NCBI RefSeq assembly: GCF_001642805.2
Contig: NZ_CP016948.1
Coordinates: forward strand, 992,001-1,056,000
Reading direction: 5' to 3'
Length of the DNA stretch: 64,000 bases
Source of the DNA: Serratia surfactantfaciens
Lineage (GTDB): Bacteria; Pseudomonadota; Gammaproteobacteria; Enterobacterales; Enterobacteriaceae
The position numbers and the translations under genes are program-made. Positions 41,524 through 50,431 of this stretch are shown piece after piece. The notes beneath the pieces are model-generated. The model did not search any database. It worked only from the letters and a program-made list of their open reading frames with translations, and was not told where the DNA came from. Within the stretch, counting starts at the first letter, position 1; the number at the start of each line of letters is the position of its first letter.

Positions 41524-42891
41524 TCAGTTGCAGGCCACGACCTTGATCGCCAGACCGCCCTGTGACGTTTCACGGTATTTGGCGTTCATGTCTTTACCGG
41601 TCTCGTACATGGTTTCGATCACCTTATCCAGGCAAACCCGAGGCTCGCTGGTGCGGCGCATCGCCATGCGCGCGGCGTTGACCGCCTTGACGGCGGAAAT
41701 GGCGTTGCGTTCAATGCATGGCACCTGAACCTGGCCGGCGAGCGGATCGCAGGTCAGCCCCAAATGGTGTTCCATGGCGATCTCCGCCGCGATGCATACC
41801 TGCGCCGGGCTGCCGCCCAGCAGCTCGGTCAATCCCGCCGCCGCCATCGAACAGGCCACGCCGACTTCCCCCTGACAGCCCACTTCGGCGCCGGAGATCG
41901 AGGCGTTCATTTTGTACAATGCGCCAATCACGCCGGACGCCAGGAAGTAGCGGGTGTAGGAGTTGGCGTTCACCGGGCGGATGAACTTGTCGTAGTAAGC
42001 CAGCACCGCAGGGATGATGCCACACGCGCCGTTGGTCGGGGCGGTGACCACGCGGCCGCCGGCGGCGTTCTCTTCGTTGACCGCCAACGCGAACATGTTG
42101 ATCCAATCGACCACGTTCATCGGGTCGATATTGTTCTTGTCTCCGGTCACCAGAATGCGGCGCAGCGCGGCGGCGCGGCGCGGCACTTTCATCGGGCCGG
42201 GCAGCAGACCTTCTGTATTGATGCCGCGCTCGATACCGGCGCTCATCACCTGCCAGACGTCGGCGAAGTGCGCGTCGATATCCGCCTTGCTGCGCAGCGC
42301 CAGCTCGTTCTGCATCACCAGGCCGGACAACGACAGCCCGGTCTCTTTACAATGTTGCTGCAGATCGTGCGCCGATTTGAACGGGTAGGGCACCGGCGTT
42401 GCACCTTCGGCAGACTGGCCAAAGTGTTCTTCGTCGACGATGAAACCGCCGCCGATCGAGTAATAGGTTTTGCTGTGCAGCAGGCGCTCACCTGCAAAGG
42501 CGCGGATGCGCATGCCGTTTTCATGCAGCGGCAGATTGTCGCTGTGGAAGTTCATGCCGCCGTGCAGCGGGAAATCCACCTCGTGGTGGCCGTTGGCCAA
42601 CGTCAGGCGGTCGCGTTGTTCGACGTCGCGGATAAAGCCCGGAATGCTGTCGATGTCCACATCGTGCGGCAGGTTGCCGGCCAGGCCCATAATGATGGCG
42701 ATGTCGGTGTGGTGACCTTTGCCGGTCAACGACAGCGAACCGTACACGTCGACCACCACGCGGGTGGTGTCCTGCAGCTGCTGGTGGGCGATCAGATCGT
42801 CGACGAACTGTTTGCCGGCCTTCATCGGGCCGACGGTGTGGGAGCTGGATGGGCCGATGCCAATTTTGAAAATATCGAAAACGCTGACCAT
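41524..42891 (-). CDS. sdaB: L-serine ammonia-lyase
   Basis: Iron-sulfur L-serine dehydratase giving pyruvate and ammonia; 455 residues, single chain, the usual length. It opens [29 protein letters not shown], the family substrate-binding SSSHT region, and carries Fe-S cysteines around [38 protein letters not shown]. Closer to SdaB than SdaA by the N-terminus and by linkage to sdaC immediately upstream, as in E. coli sdaCB. Probably activated with sdaC when serine is a carbon source. Confidence 0.93.
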   Translation of the reverse strand: MVSVFDIFKIGIGPSSSHTVGPMKAGKQFVDDLIAHQQLQDTTRVVVDVYGSLSLTGKGHHTDIAIIMGLAGNLPHDVDIDSIPGFIRDVEQRDRLTLANGHHEVDFPLHGGMNFHSDNLPLHENGMRIRAFAGERLLHSKTYYSIGGGFIVDEEHFGQSAEGATPVPYPFKSAHDLQQHCKETGLSLSGLVMQNELALRSKADIDAHFADVWQVMSAGIERGINTEGLLPGPMKVPRRAAALRRILVTGDKNNIDPMNVVDWINMFALAVNEENAAGGRVVTAPTNGACGIIPAVLAYYDKFIRPVNANSYTRYFLASGVIGALYKMNASISGAEVGCQGEVGVACSMAAAGLTELLGGSPAQVCIAAEIAMEHHLGLTCDPLAGQVQVPCIERNAISAVKAVNAARMAMRRTSEPRVCLDKVIETMYETGKDMNAKYRETSQGGLAIKVVACN

Positions 42892-42952
42892 GGTCTCGCC
42901 TCCTTCTTCAGGTTTCAGGCGGTTAATACGGGAAATGGGGGCAGTGCGGGAG

Positions 42953-42976
42953 GGCCGGCGCGCAGCGGCGCCGGCC
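42953..42976 (-). other. Hairpin between sdaC and sdaB
   Basis: GGCCGGCGC and GCGCCGGCC arms with a six-base loop, eight bases after the sdaC stop. The arms are the same 9-mers as in the hairpin after sdaB, in swapped order. Confidence 0.55.
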
Positions 42977-42984
42977 GGACGTGA

Positions 42985-44283
42985 TTAGCCGAGCAGGCTG
43001 AACACGATTGCAGAGATGGCGATCAAACCCATCACAACCACGAACACGTTGCTGATGTGGCCGCTGTACTTGCGCATGGCAGGCACTTTACGGATGGCGT
43101 ACATCGGCATCAGGAACAGCAGCATGGCGATGATTGGGCCGCCCAGGGTTTCGATCATGCCCAGGATGCTTGGGTTCAAAGTAGCGACGATCCAGGTGGT
43201 CACCAGCATGAAGATGGCGGTCATGCGGTTCAGCTTGGCGGTGCTGACAGTTTTGCCGCGGCTCTTCATCGATTTGGCGACCAGGCCGTTGAAGCCTTCA
43301 CGGGCGCCCAAGTAGTGGCCCAGGAACGATTTGGTGATGGCGACGAAGGCGATAACCGGCGCGATGTACTCGATCATCGGGTTGTTAAAGTGGTTAGCCA
43401 GGTAAGACAGAATCGAGATGTTCTGCGCCTTGGCTTCCGCCAGGTTTTCCGGCGTCAGGCTCAGCACGCAGCTGAACACGAAGAACATCACGGTCAGCAC
43501 CATCATGATGTGCGCGTAAGCCAGAATGCGTGAGCATTTCTTCTCGGCGTCTGCGCCGTACTCTTCGCGTTTGGCGACGGCGAAGGCGGAGATGATCGGC
43601 GAGTGGTTGAAGGAGAACACCATTACCGGGATCGCCAGCCACAGGGTCATGATCAGGCCGTGACCCATGCCGGTACCGCTGCCGGACAGCGACACGTTTT
43701 CGAAGATGGCGCCGGTCCAGTTAGGGATAAGATAGACGGCCAGCAGCATCAGCACCGCGACAAACGGGAAGACCAGGATGCTCATGGTTTTCACGATGGC
43801 TTGCTCGCCGAAGCGCACGATGGTCATCAGGCCGACGATCAGAATCAGCGACAGGATGGCGCGCGGCGGCGAGGTCATGCCCAACTGGTGGGTGATGAAG
43901 CTGTCGACGGTGTTGGTGATCGCCACGCTGTAAACCAGCAGAATAGGGTAGATGGCGAAGAAGTACAGCAGGGTAATCAGTTTACCGGCGGTGATGCCGA
44001 AGTGCTCTTCCACCACGGCGGTGATGTCTTCACCAGGATTTTTGCCGGACAGCACGAAACGGCACAGGCCGCGGTGGGCAAAGAAAGTCATCGGGAAAGC
44101 GATGATGGCCATGATGATAAGAGGAATCAAACCGCCGATGCCGGCGTTGATTGGCAAGAACAGAACGCCTGCGCCGATGGCGGTGCCGTACAGGCCCAAC
44201 ATCCACATGGTATCCGTTTTACGCCAGGTACTGCTGGAGCCCGAGGCCGCAGAGGCAATTGTGCCGGTCTGTGTAGTGTCCAT
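42985..44283 (-). CDS. sdaC: Serine transporter
   Basis: Proton-coupled serine importer of the HAAAP family, 432 residues with about 11 membrane helices. Start ATG 44283, with GGAG seven bases upstream; the open 14-codon extension is unsupported. Matches E. coli SdaC closely ([45 protein letters not shown]). It feeds serine to the ammonia-lyase encoded 93 bases downstream. The long upstream leader with a CRP site suggests catabolite control. Confidence 0.94.
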   Translation of the reverse strand: MDTTQTGTIASAASGSSSTWRKTDTMWMLGLYGTAIGAGVLFLPINAGIGGLIPLIIMAIIAFPMTFFAHRGLCRFVLSGKNPGEDITAVVEEHFGITAGKLITLLYFFAIYPILLVYSVAITNTVDSFITHQLGMTSPPRAILSLILIVGLMTIVRFGEQAIVKTMSILVFPFVAVLMLLAVYLIPNWTGAIFENVSLSGSGTGMGHGLIMTLWLAIPVMVFSFNHSPIISAFAVAKREEYGADAEKKCSRILAYAHIMMVLTVMFFVFSCVLSLTPENLAEAKAQNISILSYLANHFNNPMIEYIAPVIAFVAITKSFLGHYLGAREGFNGLVAKSMKSRGKTVSTAKLNRMTAIFMLVTTWIVATLNPSILGMIETLGGPIIAMLLFLMPMYAIRKVPAMRKYSGHISNVFVVVMGLIAISAIVFSLLG

Positions 44284-44466
44284 AAATATCTCCGAAGTGA
44301 ACACGAATTTAAAATTAAAAGGCAAAACTTAAGGTTAAACCGTCAAACGTCCTATTCAGGCAACGCTTGCGGTAAGAATCAGGTGTTGCTTGCGGGGATG
44401 TTTTGGCGTCCCCCTGGTTGTTTATTGCGTTCATTACCAAGGCACAGCGCCGGGTAATTCACTAAA

Positions 44467-44497
44467 GACTTTTCACCGTCACGGGGTGATAAAAGTC
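44467..44497 (-). other. Hairpin in sdaC leader
   Basis: On the minus strand GACTTTTATCACC and GGTGAAAAGTC pair over 11 bases with a two-base bulge, loop CCGTGAC. No U-tract follows. Confidence 0.5.
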
Positions 44498-44508
44498 GTT
44501 ACCGCTGC

Positions 44509-44534
44509 CGACAGGTCTTTGCCTGTCGATTTTT
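44509..44534 (+). terminator. Terminator-like hairpin upstream of sdaC
   Basis: CGACAGG, loop TCTTTG, CCTGTCG, then ATTTTT on the plus strand. There is no plus-strand gene here to end, so it may stop an antisense transcript or serve only as a leader hairpin. Confidence 0.45.
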
Positions 44535-44804
44535 GTTGGCGGCAAGATAACGATTTACAGTAGAAACAACCGTGATCCTGCTCTCAAATGCGCAATATGT
44601 GCAGTTATCCGCTTTTTAATCGATTTTTCGCGCATTTGTTGCACATTTGTGTAAGATTTTGTGCTGAGAACGCTCTCATAAAAATTTCTGCGATTATGCG
44701 GTTTGTACAATAATTGGCCGTATAAAGCGCTGTGCTCAGCAGCAAGCCGAGCAATATATTTTATGCGTGGTTTTGGATCTAGCGAAAAACCCGGATTAAG
44801 CAGT

Positions 44805-44826
44805 TTTAGTGACGCAGATCACATTG
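44805..44826. promoter_or_regulatory. CRP binding site, sdaC promoter
   Basis: AGTGA-N6-TCACA (44808-44823), one base from the ideal CRP site, centred about 55 bases upstream of the candidate -10 TAAAAT on the minus strand, a class I spacing. Confidence 0.55.
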
Positions 44827-45263
44827 TGTTTTTAAGTAAAATATTGTCTATATTTTTGTTTTTAAATGTTTTTATTTAAAAATCACCGCTAATAACGAAG
44901 GGAAATTACTTACGTGGTTAGCGGATAAAAATGCGTAACCATTCATCATATAAATAACAGATAACTAACAGCTATTGGCGATATTTGCTGCAATCGCTTA
45001 AACCGCTGTTTAATTAAACAATCCGGCCTTTGGCGTTATTTATCATATAAAAGCCATAAATAGTCGTTAATTCACCCAGCCGACGGCGGGTTTAGCCTGC
45101 CAGAAAATAATCACTCGGGTGACCTGTTGCATTTTATTAACCTGATGTTGCGTGCGGATAAGCGAAAAACGCGAATCGATTGCGCATTATTTGTTCATTT
45201 TCGGGCGGGGAAAAGGGTGTGTTTCAGCGGTGCGCCGCCGGCATTGGCGGCGCTGAAGGCGTG

Positions 45264-46028
45264 TTAATAGCGGGCAGCGATGGCGTTATCGTTGAAGAAC
45301 GCCATGAAGTCGGCGTCCGGTTGGCGATCGGTGATCACCCGATCGAACTGCGTCAATGGGCCGATGCAGGCCGGTTTGGTTTTGCCGAACTTGCTGTGAT
45401 CCGCCACCAGGATCTTTTGCTGTGCCATCGCCATGGCGCGATGTTTCATCTCCAGTTCGTCGAAGTTGAAGCAGGTGGCGCCGTGCTGCAGGCTGAGGCC
45501 AGCGGCGGAGATAAAGGCGATGTTCGGGCAGATGTGATCGAACTCGTTGCGACCGCCGACGCTGGAAAAGATGTAGTTGTTCGGTTTGAACTCGCCGCCG
45601 CACAGGATCACCTTGCAGTTCGGTTTGTCCTGCAGCGCCAGGAAGGTGTTCAGCGAATGGCACACGGCGGTGAAAGTCAGTTCGTCAGCAATGGCGTCGA
45701 TGATCGCCGGGGTGGTGGTGCCGCAGTCGAAAAACACCGTGTCGTTTTCATTGATCAGCGGCGCCGCCAGCAGGCCGATGCGTCGCTTTTCCGTCACCTG
45801 TTTGGCTTTTTGATCGGAAACGAAGTAGTTGGTTACGCCGTTGCTGCGCGGATCGGCCACCACGTAACCGCCCAGCAGCACCACTGCGGCCGGCTCGGCG
45901 CTCAGATCGCGGCGAATGGTCATCTCCGAGACCCCCAGCAGCACGGCGGCTTCTTTCAGGTGGATCTTGTCAGCGCGTTTTAACGCCTGAACTAGCCGGT
46001 TGATACGTTCTTCGCGCCGCGTTTCCAT
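45264..46028 (-). CDS. deoR: Deoxyribonucleoside regulon repressor
   Basis: DeoR-family repressor of 254 residues that responds to deoxyribose 5-phosphate. The N-terminal helix-turn-helix METRREERINRL through LLGVSEMTIRRDLS (about 1-55) and the sugar-phosphate domain (FFDCGTTTPAIIDAI, CHSLNTFLALQDKPNCK, VADHSKFGK) match E. coli DeoR over the full length. It lies downstream of deoC on the same strand after 152 bases, so it is probably co-transcribed with its target, unlike E. coli where deoC is elsewhere. Two operator-like sequences lie before deoC. Confidence 0.93.
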   Translation of the reverse strand: METRREERINRLVQALKRADKIHLKEAAVLLGVSEMTIRRDLSAEPAAVVLLGGYVVADPRSNGVTNYFVSDQKAKQVTEKRRIGLLAAPLINENDTVFFDCGTTTPAIIDAIADELTFTAVCHSLNTFLALQDKPNCKVILCGGEFKPNNYIFSSVGGRNEFDHICPNIAFISAAGLSLQHGATCFNFDELEMKHRAMAMAQQKILVADHSKFGKTKPACIGPLTQFDRVITDRQPDADFMAFFNDNAIAARY

Positions 46029-46180
46029 AGATCCGTCTTCCCACAGGTTGTAGAGGTAAAAGGCGTGCCGCCGTTTCCGGCGTTGAACACAACAATGCGG
46101 GCCAATATCGGGCCGCGTCAGCCGCCCGTATTGTCCCGCATCGAATGGTATAGGCTGCGCCCGTCAAGGCGCGCCGACGA

Positions 46181-46861
46181 TCAGTAGCTGCCTGCCGCCG
46201 CCTGAGCGCCGGAGACGATGGCGACGCCGGAGCTGGTGCCGATACGCGTGGCGCCGGCTTTGATCATCTTCTCGGCGGTAGCGCGATCGCGCACGGCGCC
46301 GGAGGCTTTCACGCCCATTTCGCTGCCCACAGTCTCGCGCATCAGTTTGACGTGCTCTTCCCGAGCGCCGCCGGTGCTGAAGCCGGTGGAGGTTTTAACG
46401 AAGGCCACATCGAGTTCGCGACACATTTCACAAACCTGGACGATCTGCGCATCGCTGAGCAGGCAAGTCTCCAATATTACCTTCAACGGGATCGCCGCGC
46501 AAACCTCGCGCACGGCGGCGATGTCGGCTTTCACTTCGTCCAGCAGGCCGCTCTTCAGCCAGCCGACGTTGATCACCATGTCGATCTCTTGTGCGCCGGC
46601 GGCGATCGCCGCTTTGGCTTCAAAGGCTTTGGCGACGGTCAGGCCGGCACCCAGCGGGAAACCGATCACCGAGCAGACTTTTACGGTGCTTTCTTGCAGC
46701 AGCTGGGCTGCCAGCGGCACGTAGCCGGAGTTGACGCATACCGCATAGAAGTTGTGCTGCTGCGCTTCTTCGCACAGTTTGGCGATCTGCAGTTCGGTAG
46801 CGTCCATTGCCAGCAGGGTGTGGTCAACGTAGCTGGCGTAATCGATGTTTTCGGTGGTCAT
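46181..46861 (-). CDS. deoC: Deoxyribose-phosphate aldolase
   Basis: Class I aldolase cleaving 2-deoxyribose 5-phosphate to acetaldehyde and glyceraldehyde 3-phosphate. The 226-residue barrel has the Schiff-base K156 ([10 protein letters not shown]), the catalytic Asp94 (EIDMVINVG) and Lys185 (GVKASGAVR). It belongs to the short form (Bacillus-like length), not the 259-residue E. coli enzyme. deoR follows it and an epimerase-like gene is divergent, giving a small deoxyribose catabolic cluster. Confidence 0.94.
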   Translation of the reverse strand: MTTENIDYASYVDHTLLAMDATELQIAKLCEEAQQHNFYAVCVNSGYVPLAAQLLQESTVKVCSVIGFPLGAGLTVAKAFEAKAAIAAGAQEIDMVINVGWLKSGLLDEVKADIAAVREVCAAIPLKVILETCLLSDAQIVQVCEMCRELDVAFVKTSTGFSTGGAREEHVKLMRETVGSEMGVKASGAVRDRATAEKMIKAGATRIGTSSGVAIVSGAQAAAGSY

Positions 46862-46981
46862 CGCGATTCCTTAGTGAGGTTAAGACAGTAAGCTGGATGA
46901 AATATGTGAAAATAATAACATTCCGATGTCGATAAACCTAGCGATGTTTCAAAAATGTCGACCCGATCGTCGCTATCAGGC

Positions 46982-46997
46982 TGTTATGCGTATAACT
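46982..46997. promoter_or_regulatory. DeoR operator candidate 1
   Basis: TGTTATGCGTATAACT compared with the DeoR 16-mer TGTTAGAATTCTAACA: the outer TGTTA and TAAC are kept. Centre 31 bases from candidate 2. Confidence 0.4.
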
Positions 46998-47012
46998 TAA
47001 AGGCGGGCCATT

Positions 47013-47028
47013 TGTTATTAAAATAACA
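47013..47028. promoter_or_regulatory. DeoR operator candidate 2
   Basis: TGTTATTAAAATAACA, seven-base perfect arms with a two-base centre, keeping TGTTA and TAACA of the DeoR operator, between divergent deoC and the epimerase-like gene. Confidence 0.55.
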
Positions 47029-47077
47029 TTTCAGGTGTGCTCGCGGTCTGAGCGGGCGAAACGTTGAGGGAAAAAAG

Positions 47078-47914
47078 ATGAAGATCAATATCGATCTAGC
47101 TCCTGAAGCTTTCGGAACACAGCGGCAGGAACTGTTCCGCAATGCGGACTTCGCGGTGAGCGCGCAACGCTGTACTGCTCGTGGGCCGACGCTGACATTG
47201 GCGAATCGCCGTGGCGCGCTGACGGTCTTGCCCTATCAAGGCCTTGCGATCTGGGACGCCGAGTTTGACGGCTACTCGCTGAAGTCGGGCCGGCGCAGCG
47301 TGCGGGGCGGTGGAAGAAAACGCGATGATACCGCCGCGTTCTGCCCCGCCTGGCCTCATCAGGACGGTGCGCCGCTCCAGATGCAACGCGTGTGGCTGCA
47401 GCTGGCGGGCGACGAGCTGACGCTGCGCGGCGAGGGGGAGCGGCCGGGCGCATGCTGGCGCATTAGCCCGGCGTTGCGTTTAGCGGCGCAGAGTGCGCAG
47501 TTCACCATTGAGATGCAGGTCACCAACCTGGCCGATCGGCCGCAGCCGCTGCAGTATGTGTGCCGTCTCAATTACGATTGCATTCCCGATGCGGTGTTCC
47601 GCCAGAATCTGCCGACGCCGGCTCTGTTGGGCGATGCGCTCGGGCGGGAGCTGCTGTGCTCCGACGATCTGTCGCGCTACGTGGATCAGGCCGAGTTCTT
47701 CATGCTGGCGCCGCAAGGCCGGCGCTATGTGACGCGCTTCGCCACCGGGCAATTCAACTATGGTCTTCGACGCATCGCCGTTCAGGGCAACCGGCAGTTG
47801 CTCTCCTTTATACAGCCGGCGAACTGTCGCCCGAATGCGCCGGAAGGAGAGGCGGGGGTGATGTTGGGAGCGGGAAAAACGCGGGCGTTCTGCGTGACCA
47901 CCGGCGTGGTGTGA
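47078..47914 (+). CDS. Aldose 1-epimerase-like protein (DUF4432/DeoX-like), probably short
   Basis: A 278-residue protein related to sugar mutarotase-like proteins linked to deoxyribose use. LTVLPYQGLAIWDAEFDGYSL (about 49-69), the QRVWLQLAGDELTL strand and the later MQVTNLADRPQPLQYVCRLNY fit this family. The stretch between (about 70-98, Arg/Gly-rich) does not, and the HCG and HPLHGE motifs I expect there are missing, so it may be inactive or divergent. Its position opposite deoC across DeoR-like operators supports a deoxyribose role. Identification is from memory of the family. Confidence 0.65.
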   Translation: MKINIDLAPEAFGTQRQELFRNADFAVSAQRCTARGPTLTLANRRGALTVLPYQGLAIWDAEFDGYSLKSGRRSVRGGGRKRDDTAAFCPAWPHQDGAPLQMQRVWLQLAGDELTLRGEGERPGACWRISPALRLAAQSAQFTIEMQVTNLADRPQPLQYVCRLNYDCIPDAVFRQNLPTPALLGDALGRELLCSDDLSRYVDQAEFFMLAPQGRRYVTRFATGQFNYGLRRIAVQGNRQLLSFIQPANCRPNAPEGEAGVMLGAGKTRAFCVTTGVV

Positions 47915-47918
47915 AAGA

Positions 47919-47942
47919 GACAGGGGCAGTAATACCCCTGTC
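47919..47942. terminator. Hairpin between convergent genes
   Basis: GACAGGGG, loop CAGTAATA, CCCCTGTC, five bases after the epimerase-like stop. There is no T-run, so it is a weak terminator at most. Confidence 0.5.
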
Positions 47943-47953
47943 ATGTTGTGCGA

Positions 47954-48559
47954 TTACTCTTTTACCCAGCCGCGGCGAATGGCGAAGGCGAATAGGAAAC
48001 GATACAGGCGCGACAGCTTGTCGGCGATGACATCGCCGAACAGATTCCACACCAGTTGGGCAAACAAGCAGCCGACCATGCCGAGCAGGAAACCGCCGAC
48101 CATATCCAGCGGCCAGTGCACGCCGAGGTAAACGCGCGACCAGGCGATGCCGGCGGCGACGATCATCAGCAGCACGCCGGACCAGACGCGGTGCCAGAAC
48201 AGGAACGCCAGCGCAAAGGTAAAGATGGCGGTGCCGTGATCGCTCGGGAACGAGCTGTCCGGTGCGTGCGGCAGGAAGGTATAGCCGACGCCGGCGACGA
48301 ACGGACGCTCATGCGGCAGCAGCGCACCGATGGTGGCGGCGGCGAGCATGGCGAACAGCAGCGCGATAGTGGTTTTCGCCACCACCTGGCGTTGCGATAC
48401 CAGCTGGCTTTGCGGCCCCCACAGCCACAGGCCGACGATCAGCAGCGGCACGATGATGATCAGGTCGCGCGCCAAAAAGGTGGCGAAATCGATCATCCAT
48501 TCAGGAGACGCCGGGGTCGCATTGATCCAGGCGAAAAGAAAATGGTTCAACTGTTCCAT
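47954..48559 (-). CDS. ybjG: Undecaprenyl-diphosphatase YbjG
   Basis: Membrane PAP2 phosphatase that recycles undecaprenyl pyrophosphate to the monophosphate carrier for cell-wall and polysaccharide synthesis. The 201 residues match E. coli YbjG, with the three catalytic motifs in LLPHERPFV, SSFPSDHGT and WSRVYLGVHWPLD and about five to six membrane helices. Start ATG 48559. It begins five bases after another PAP2 gene on the same strand. E. coli keeps ybjG next to deoR as well. Confidence 0.92.
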   Translation of the reverse strand: MEQLNHFLFAWINATPASPEWMIDFATFLARDLIIIVPLLIVGLWLWGPQSQLVSQRQVVAKTTIALLFAMLAAATIGALLPHERPFVAGVGYTFLPHAPDSSFPSDHGTAIFTFALAFLFWHRVWSGVLLMIVAAGIAWSRVYLGVHWPLDMVGGFLLGMVGCLFAQLVWNLFGDVIADKLSRLYRFLFAFAIRRGWVKE

Positions 48560-48564
48560 AACCG

Positions 48565-49299
48565 TTACCTCGTCTTGCGGCGCCAATAGCCGCTAACCGT
48601 CCAATAAATAGCCAACTGGCTTAACCAAACCCACCAACCTGCCCACAGGTTATGGGTAAGAAAATGTGCGCCGCGCATGATCTGGCCAAAGCCCATCAAC
48701 ATGCCGAGCGCAATGCCGCCGCACCAGCACCACCATGCCAGGCGCGGACGTTGCGGATAAAACAGGAAAAACAACGCCATGATCGCGAAACCACTCGAGG
48801 CGTGCCCGCCGGGGAAACAGCGGCCGGGGCCCGGCAGCGCCGGCTGCGCGCCAAACAGCGGGAAGGACATCGCCTTACCGCCGTATTCGATCAGATCCCA
48901 CGGGCAGGAGTGCGCGCTGGTGGCCTTGAGAATACCCACCACCAGAGGACCGATGCCGATAAGCAGCATGGTCACGATCAGGCGCGCGCTGCGGCGATAG
49001 ATACCCCAAAACAGCGTCAGCACCGCCCCAACAATCACAATCTGCTTCAACAGACGGTGGTTGATCAGATCCAGCCAATAATTGTTTTGCCACGGGAAAT
49101 GCCCGCTGGCGGCATCGAACCAATAGTTGCTGATCGCCCAGTCCAGCTGTTCGTTGCGGGAGAGCCACAGGAACACCAGGCCGCTGAGCAGCAGGCCAAA
49201 AGCCTGCCAACGGTAAAAGGATGTCGACAGGGAGTAAAGGGCGGTTGTCTTAATTTGCGGTGCCGTTGAGGATTGATTTAATGACGATTCTGGATTCAC
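48565..49299 (-). CDS. PAP2-family membrane phosphatase
   Basis: Second PAP2 phosphatase, 244 residues, GTG start, with about six membrane helices. Catalytic motifs are seen as GILKATSAHSCPWDL, CFPGGHASSGF and MRGAHFLTHNLWAGW. It is unlike YbjG and closer to the acid-phosphatase/lipid-phosphatase branch; the substrate may be a lipid pyrophosphate or a lipid A phosphate (inference). Co-transcribed with ybjG after five bases. A PmrA-type box lies about 50 bases before its start. Confidence 0.85.
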   Translation of the reverse strand: MNPESSLNQSSTAPQIKTTALYSLSTSFYRWQAFGLLLSGLVFLWLSRNEQLDWAISNYWFDAASGHFPWQNNYWLDLINHRLLKQIVIVGAVLTLFWGIYRRSARLIVTMLLIGIGPLVVGILKATSAHSCPWDLIEYGGKAMSFPLFGAQPALPGPGRCFPGGHASSGFAIMALFFLFYPQRPRLAWWCWCGGIALGMLMGFGQIMRGAHFLTHNLWAGWWVWLSQLAIYWTVSGYWRRKTR

Positions 49300-49347
49300 G
49301 CGCAGGCTCGGTGACAGGATTGAATGACGCCACTGTAATAATTCTGT

Positions 49348-49364
49348 CTTAAGAAAACCTTAGT
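49348..49364. promoter_or_regulatory. PmrA (BasR) box candidate
   Basis: CTTAAG-N5-CTTAGT, one mismatch from the consensus YTTAAK-N5-YTTAAK, between the PAP2 gene and the exported nucleosidase gene. The divergent target is not determined. Confidence 0.45.
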
Positions 49365-49444
49365 CCGCCGGTAAGAAAACCCTATCCGACGCTACCGCCT
49401 TCGGCTAAGGTAATCGTTTGCTTTTTCGGGATGAGAGTGTGGTG

Positions 49445-50290
49445 ATGAAGAATAAAGCGCGTATCTTACTGTTGGCGGCCGCCGGTGCGGCCTTTTCTCC
49501 GCTGAGCTTTGGCCAACCTGCGGCCACCGGGCCGATCGTGGTGCAGGGCGCAATGCCAGTGGAAGCGGAACGTTTCGCCCAGCGGCTGGAGAACCCGCGT
49601 GAGGAGCAGATCGGCGGCTGGCGCTTTTGGCACGGCACCGTAGACGGCTACCCGGTGGTGGTGTCGGAGACCCTGAAGGGCATGTCCAATGCGGCGGCGG
49701 CCACGGCGATCGCCGTCACGCAGTTCCATCCGGTGGCGATCATCAACCAGGGCACTGCCGGCGGTCACGATCCGGCCCTTAAGGTGTATGACATCGTGCT
49801 GGGCAAATATTCGGTCAATCTTGGGGCGTTCAAAACGCCGGCCAAGGCGTTGGGGGATGGCAGCGACTCGCGGGAGTGGCAGCCGATGGATCTGTTGGCT
49901 TCCAAGGGCAGCGCCGGTGAGGACCAAAAGGCGCAAAGCCTGCGTCAGTTTCCCGCCGACCCCAAACTGCTGGCGATTGCGCAAAGCGTTAAGAGCGATT
50001 ACCGACAGGGCAAAGTAGTGGAAGGGGTGATCGGTTCGGCCGACGTGTGGAACAGCGAGCTGGATCGCATTCGCTATTTCCATGACAGCTACCGGACGTC
50101 GGTCGAAGAGATGGAGACCGCCTCCGCTGCGCAGATTGCCGCCGAGTTCAAGGTGCCGTTCGTCGGCATTCGCGTGTTGTCCAACAACATCACCAATCAG
50201 GGCAAATACGATCCGCAAACCGGGCTGGCGTGCCAGGATTACGTCTATCAGGTGGTGAAGGCCTATATCGCCCAACTGAAGACACACTGA
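49445..50290 (+). CDS. Exported MTA/SAH-nucleosidase-like phosphorylase-superfamily protein
   Basis: A 281-residue PNP/UDP fold protein with a signal peptide (about 1-23, LLLAAAGAAFSPLSFG). The nucleosidase signature VEEMETASAAQIAAEFKVPF provides the ribose-binding Met-Glu pair, with INQGTAGG and VLGKYSVNLGAF upstream. Cytosolic Pfs lacks a signal and is about 230 residues. Expected reaction: hydrolysis of an N-glycosidic bond of nucleosides in the periplasm or outside (inference). Standing alone between PAP2 and ecotin genes. Confidence 0.85.
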   Translation: MKNKARILLLAAAGAAFSPLSFGQPAATGPIVVQGAMPVEAERFAQRLENPREEQIGGWRFWHGTVDGYPVVVSETLKGMSNAAAATAIAVTQFHPVAIINQGTAGGHDPALKVYDIVLGKYSVNLGAFKTPAKALGDGSDSREWQPMDLLASKGSAGEDQKAQSLRQFPADPKLLAIAQSVKSDYRQGKVVEGVIGSADVWNSELDRIRYFHDSYRTSVEEMETASAAQIAAEFKVPFVGIRVLSNNITNQGKYDPQTGLACQDYVYQVVKAYIAQLKTH

Positions 50291-50431
50291 GCCATTGCTC
50301 CAGATAATCGACGATACCAGGCGATTGTCACTATTTATCGCCTATTGTAAAGAAGATTAAACCTGTGGCGAGCTTGGCGGTAGTGTATTAGTTTATAGGC
50401 GGATTATTTGACAAAAAGTGTAGGGATAAAC

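Larger units (their letters stand above)
44284..45263. promoter_or_regulatory. Long control region between sdaC and deoR
   Basis: Nearly 1 kb without a gene, strongly AT-rich from 44600 to 45180. It holds a good CRP site (44808-44823), a possible minus-strand -10 TAAAAT (44763-44758), and two hairpins (44467-44497 and 44509-44528) that would be in the sdaC leader. I see no open frame with a ribosome site. Confidence 0.5.
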
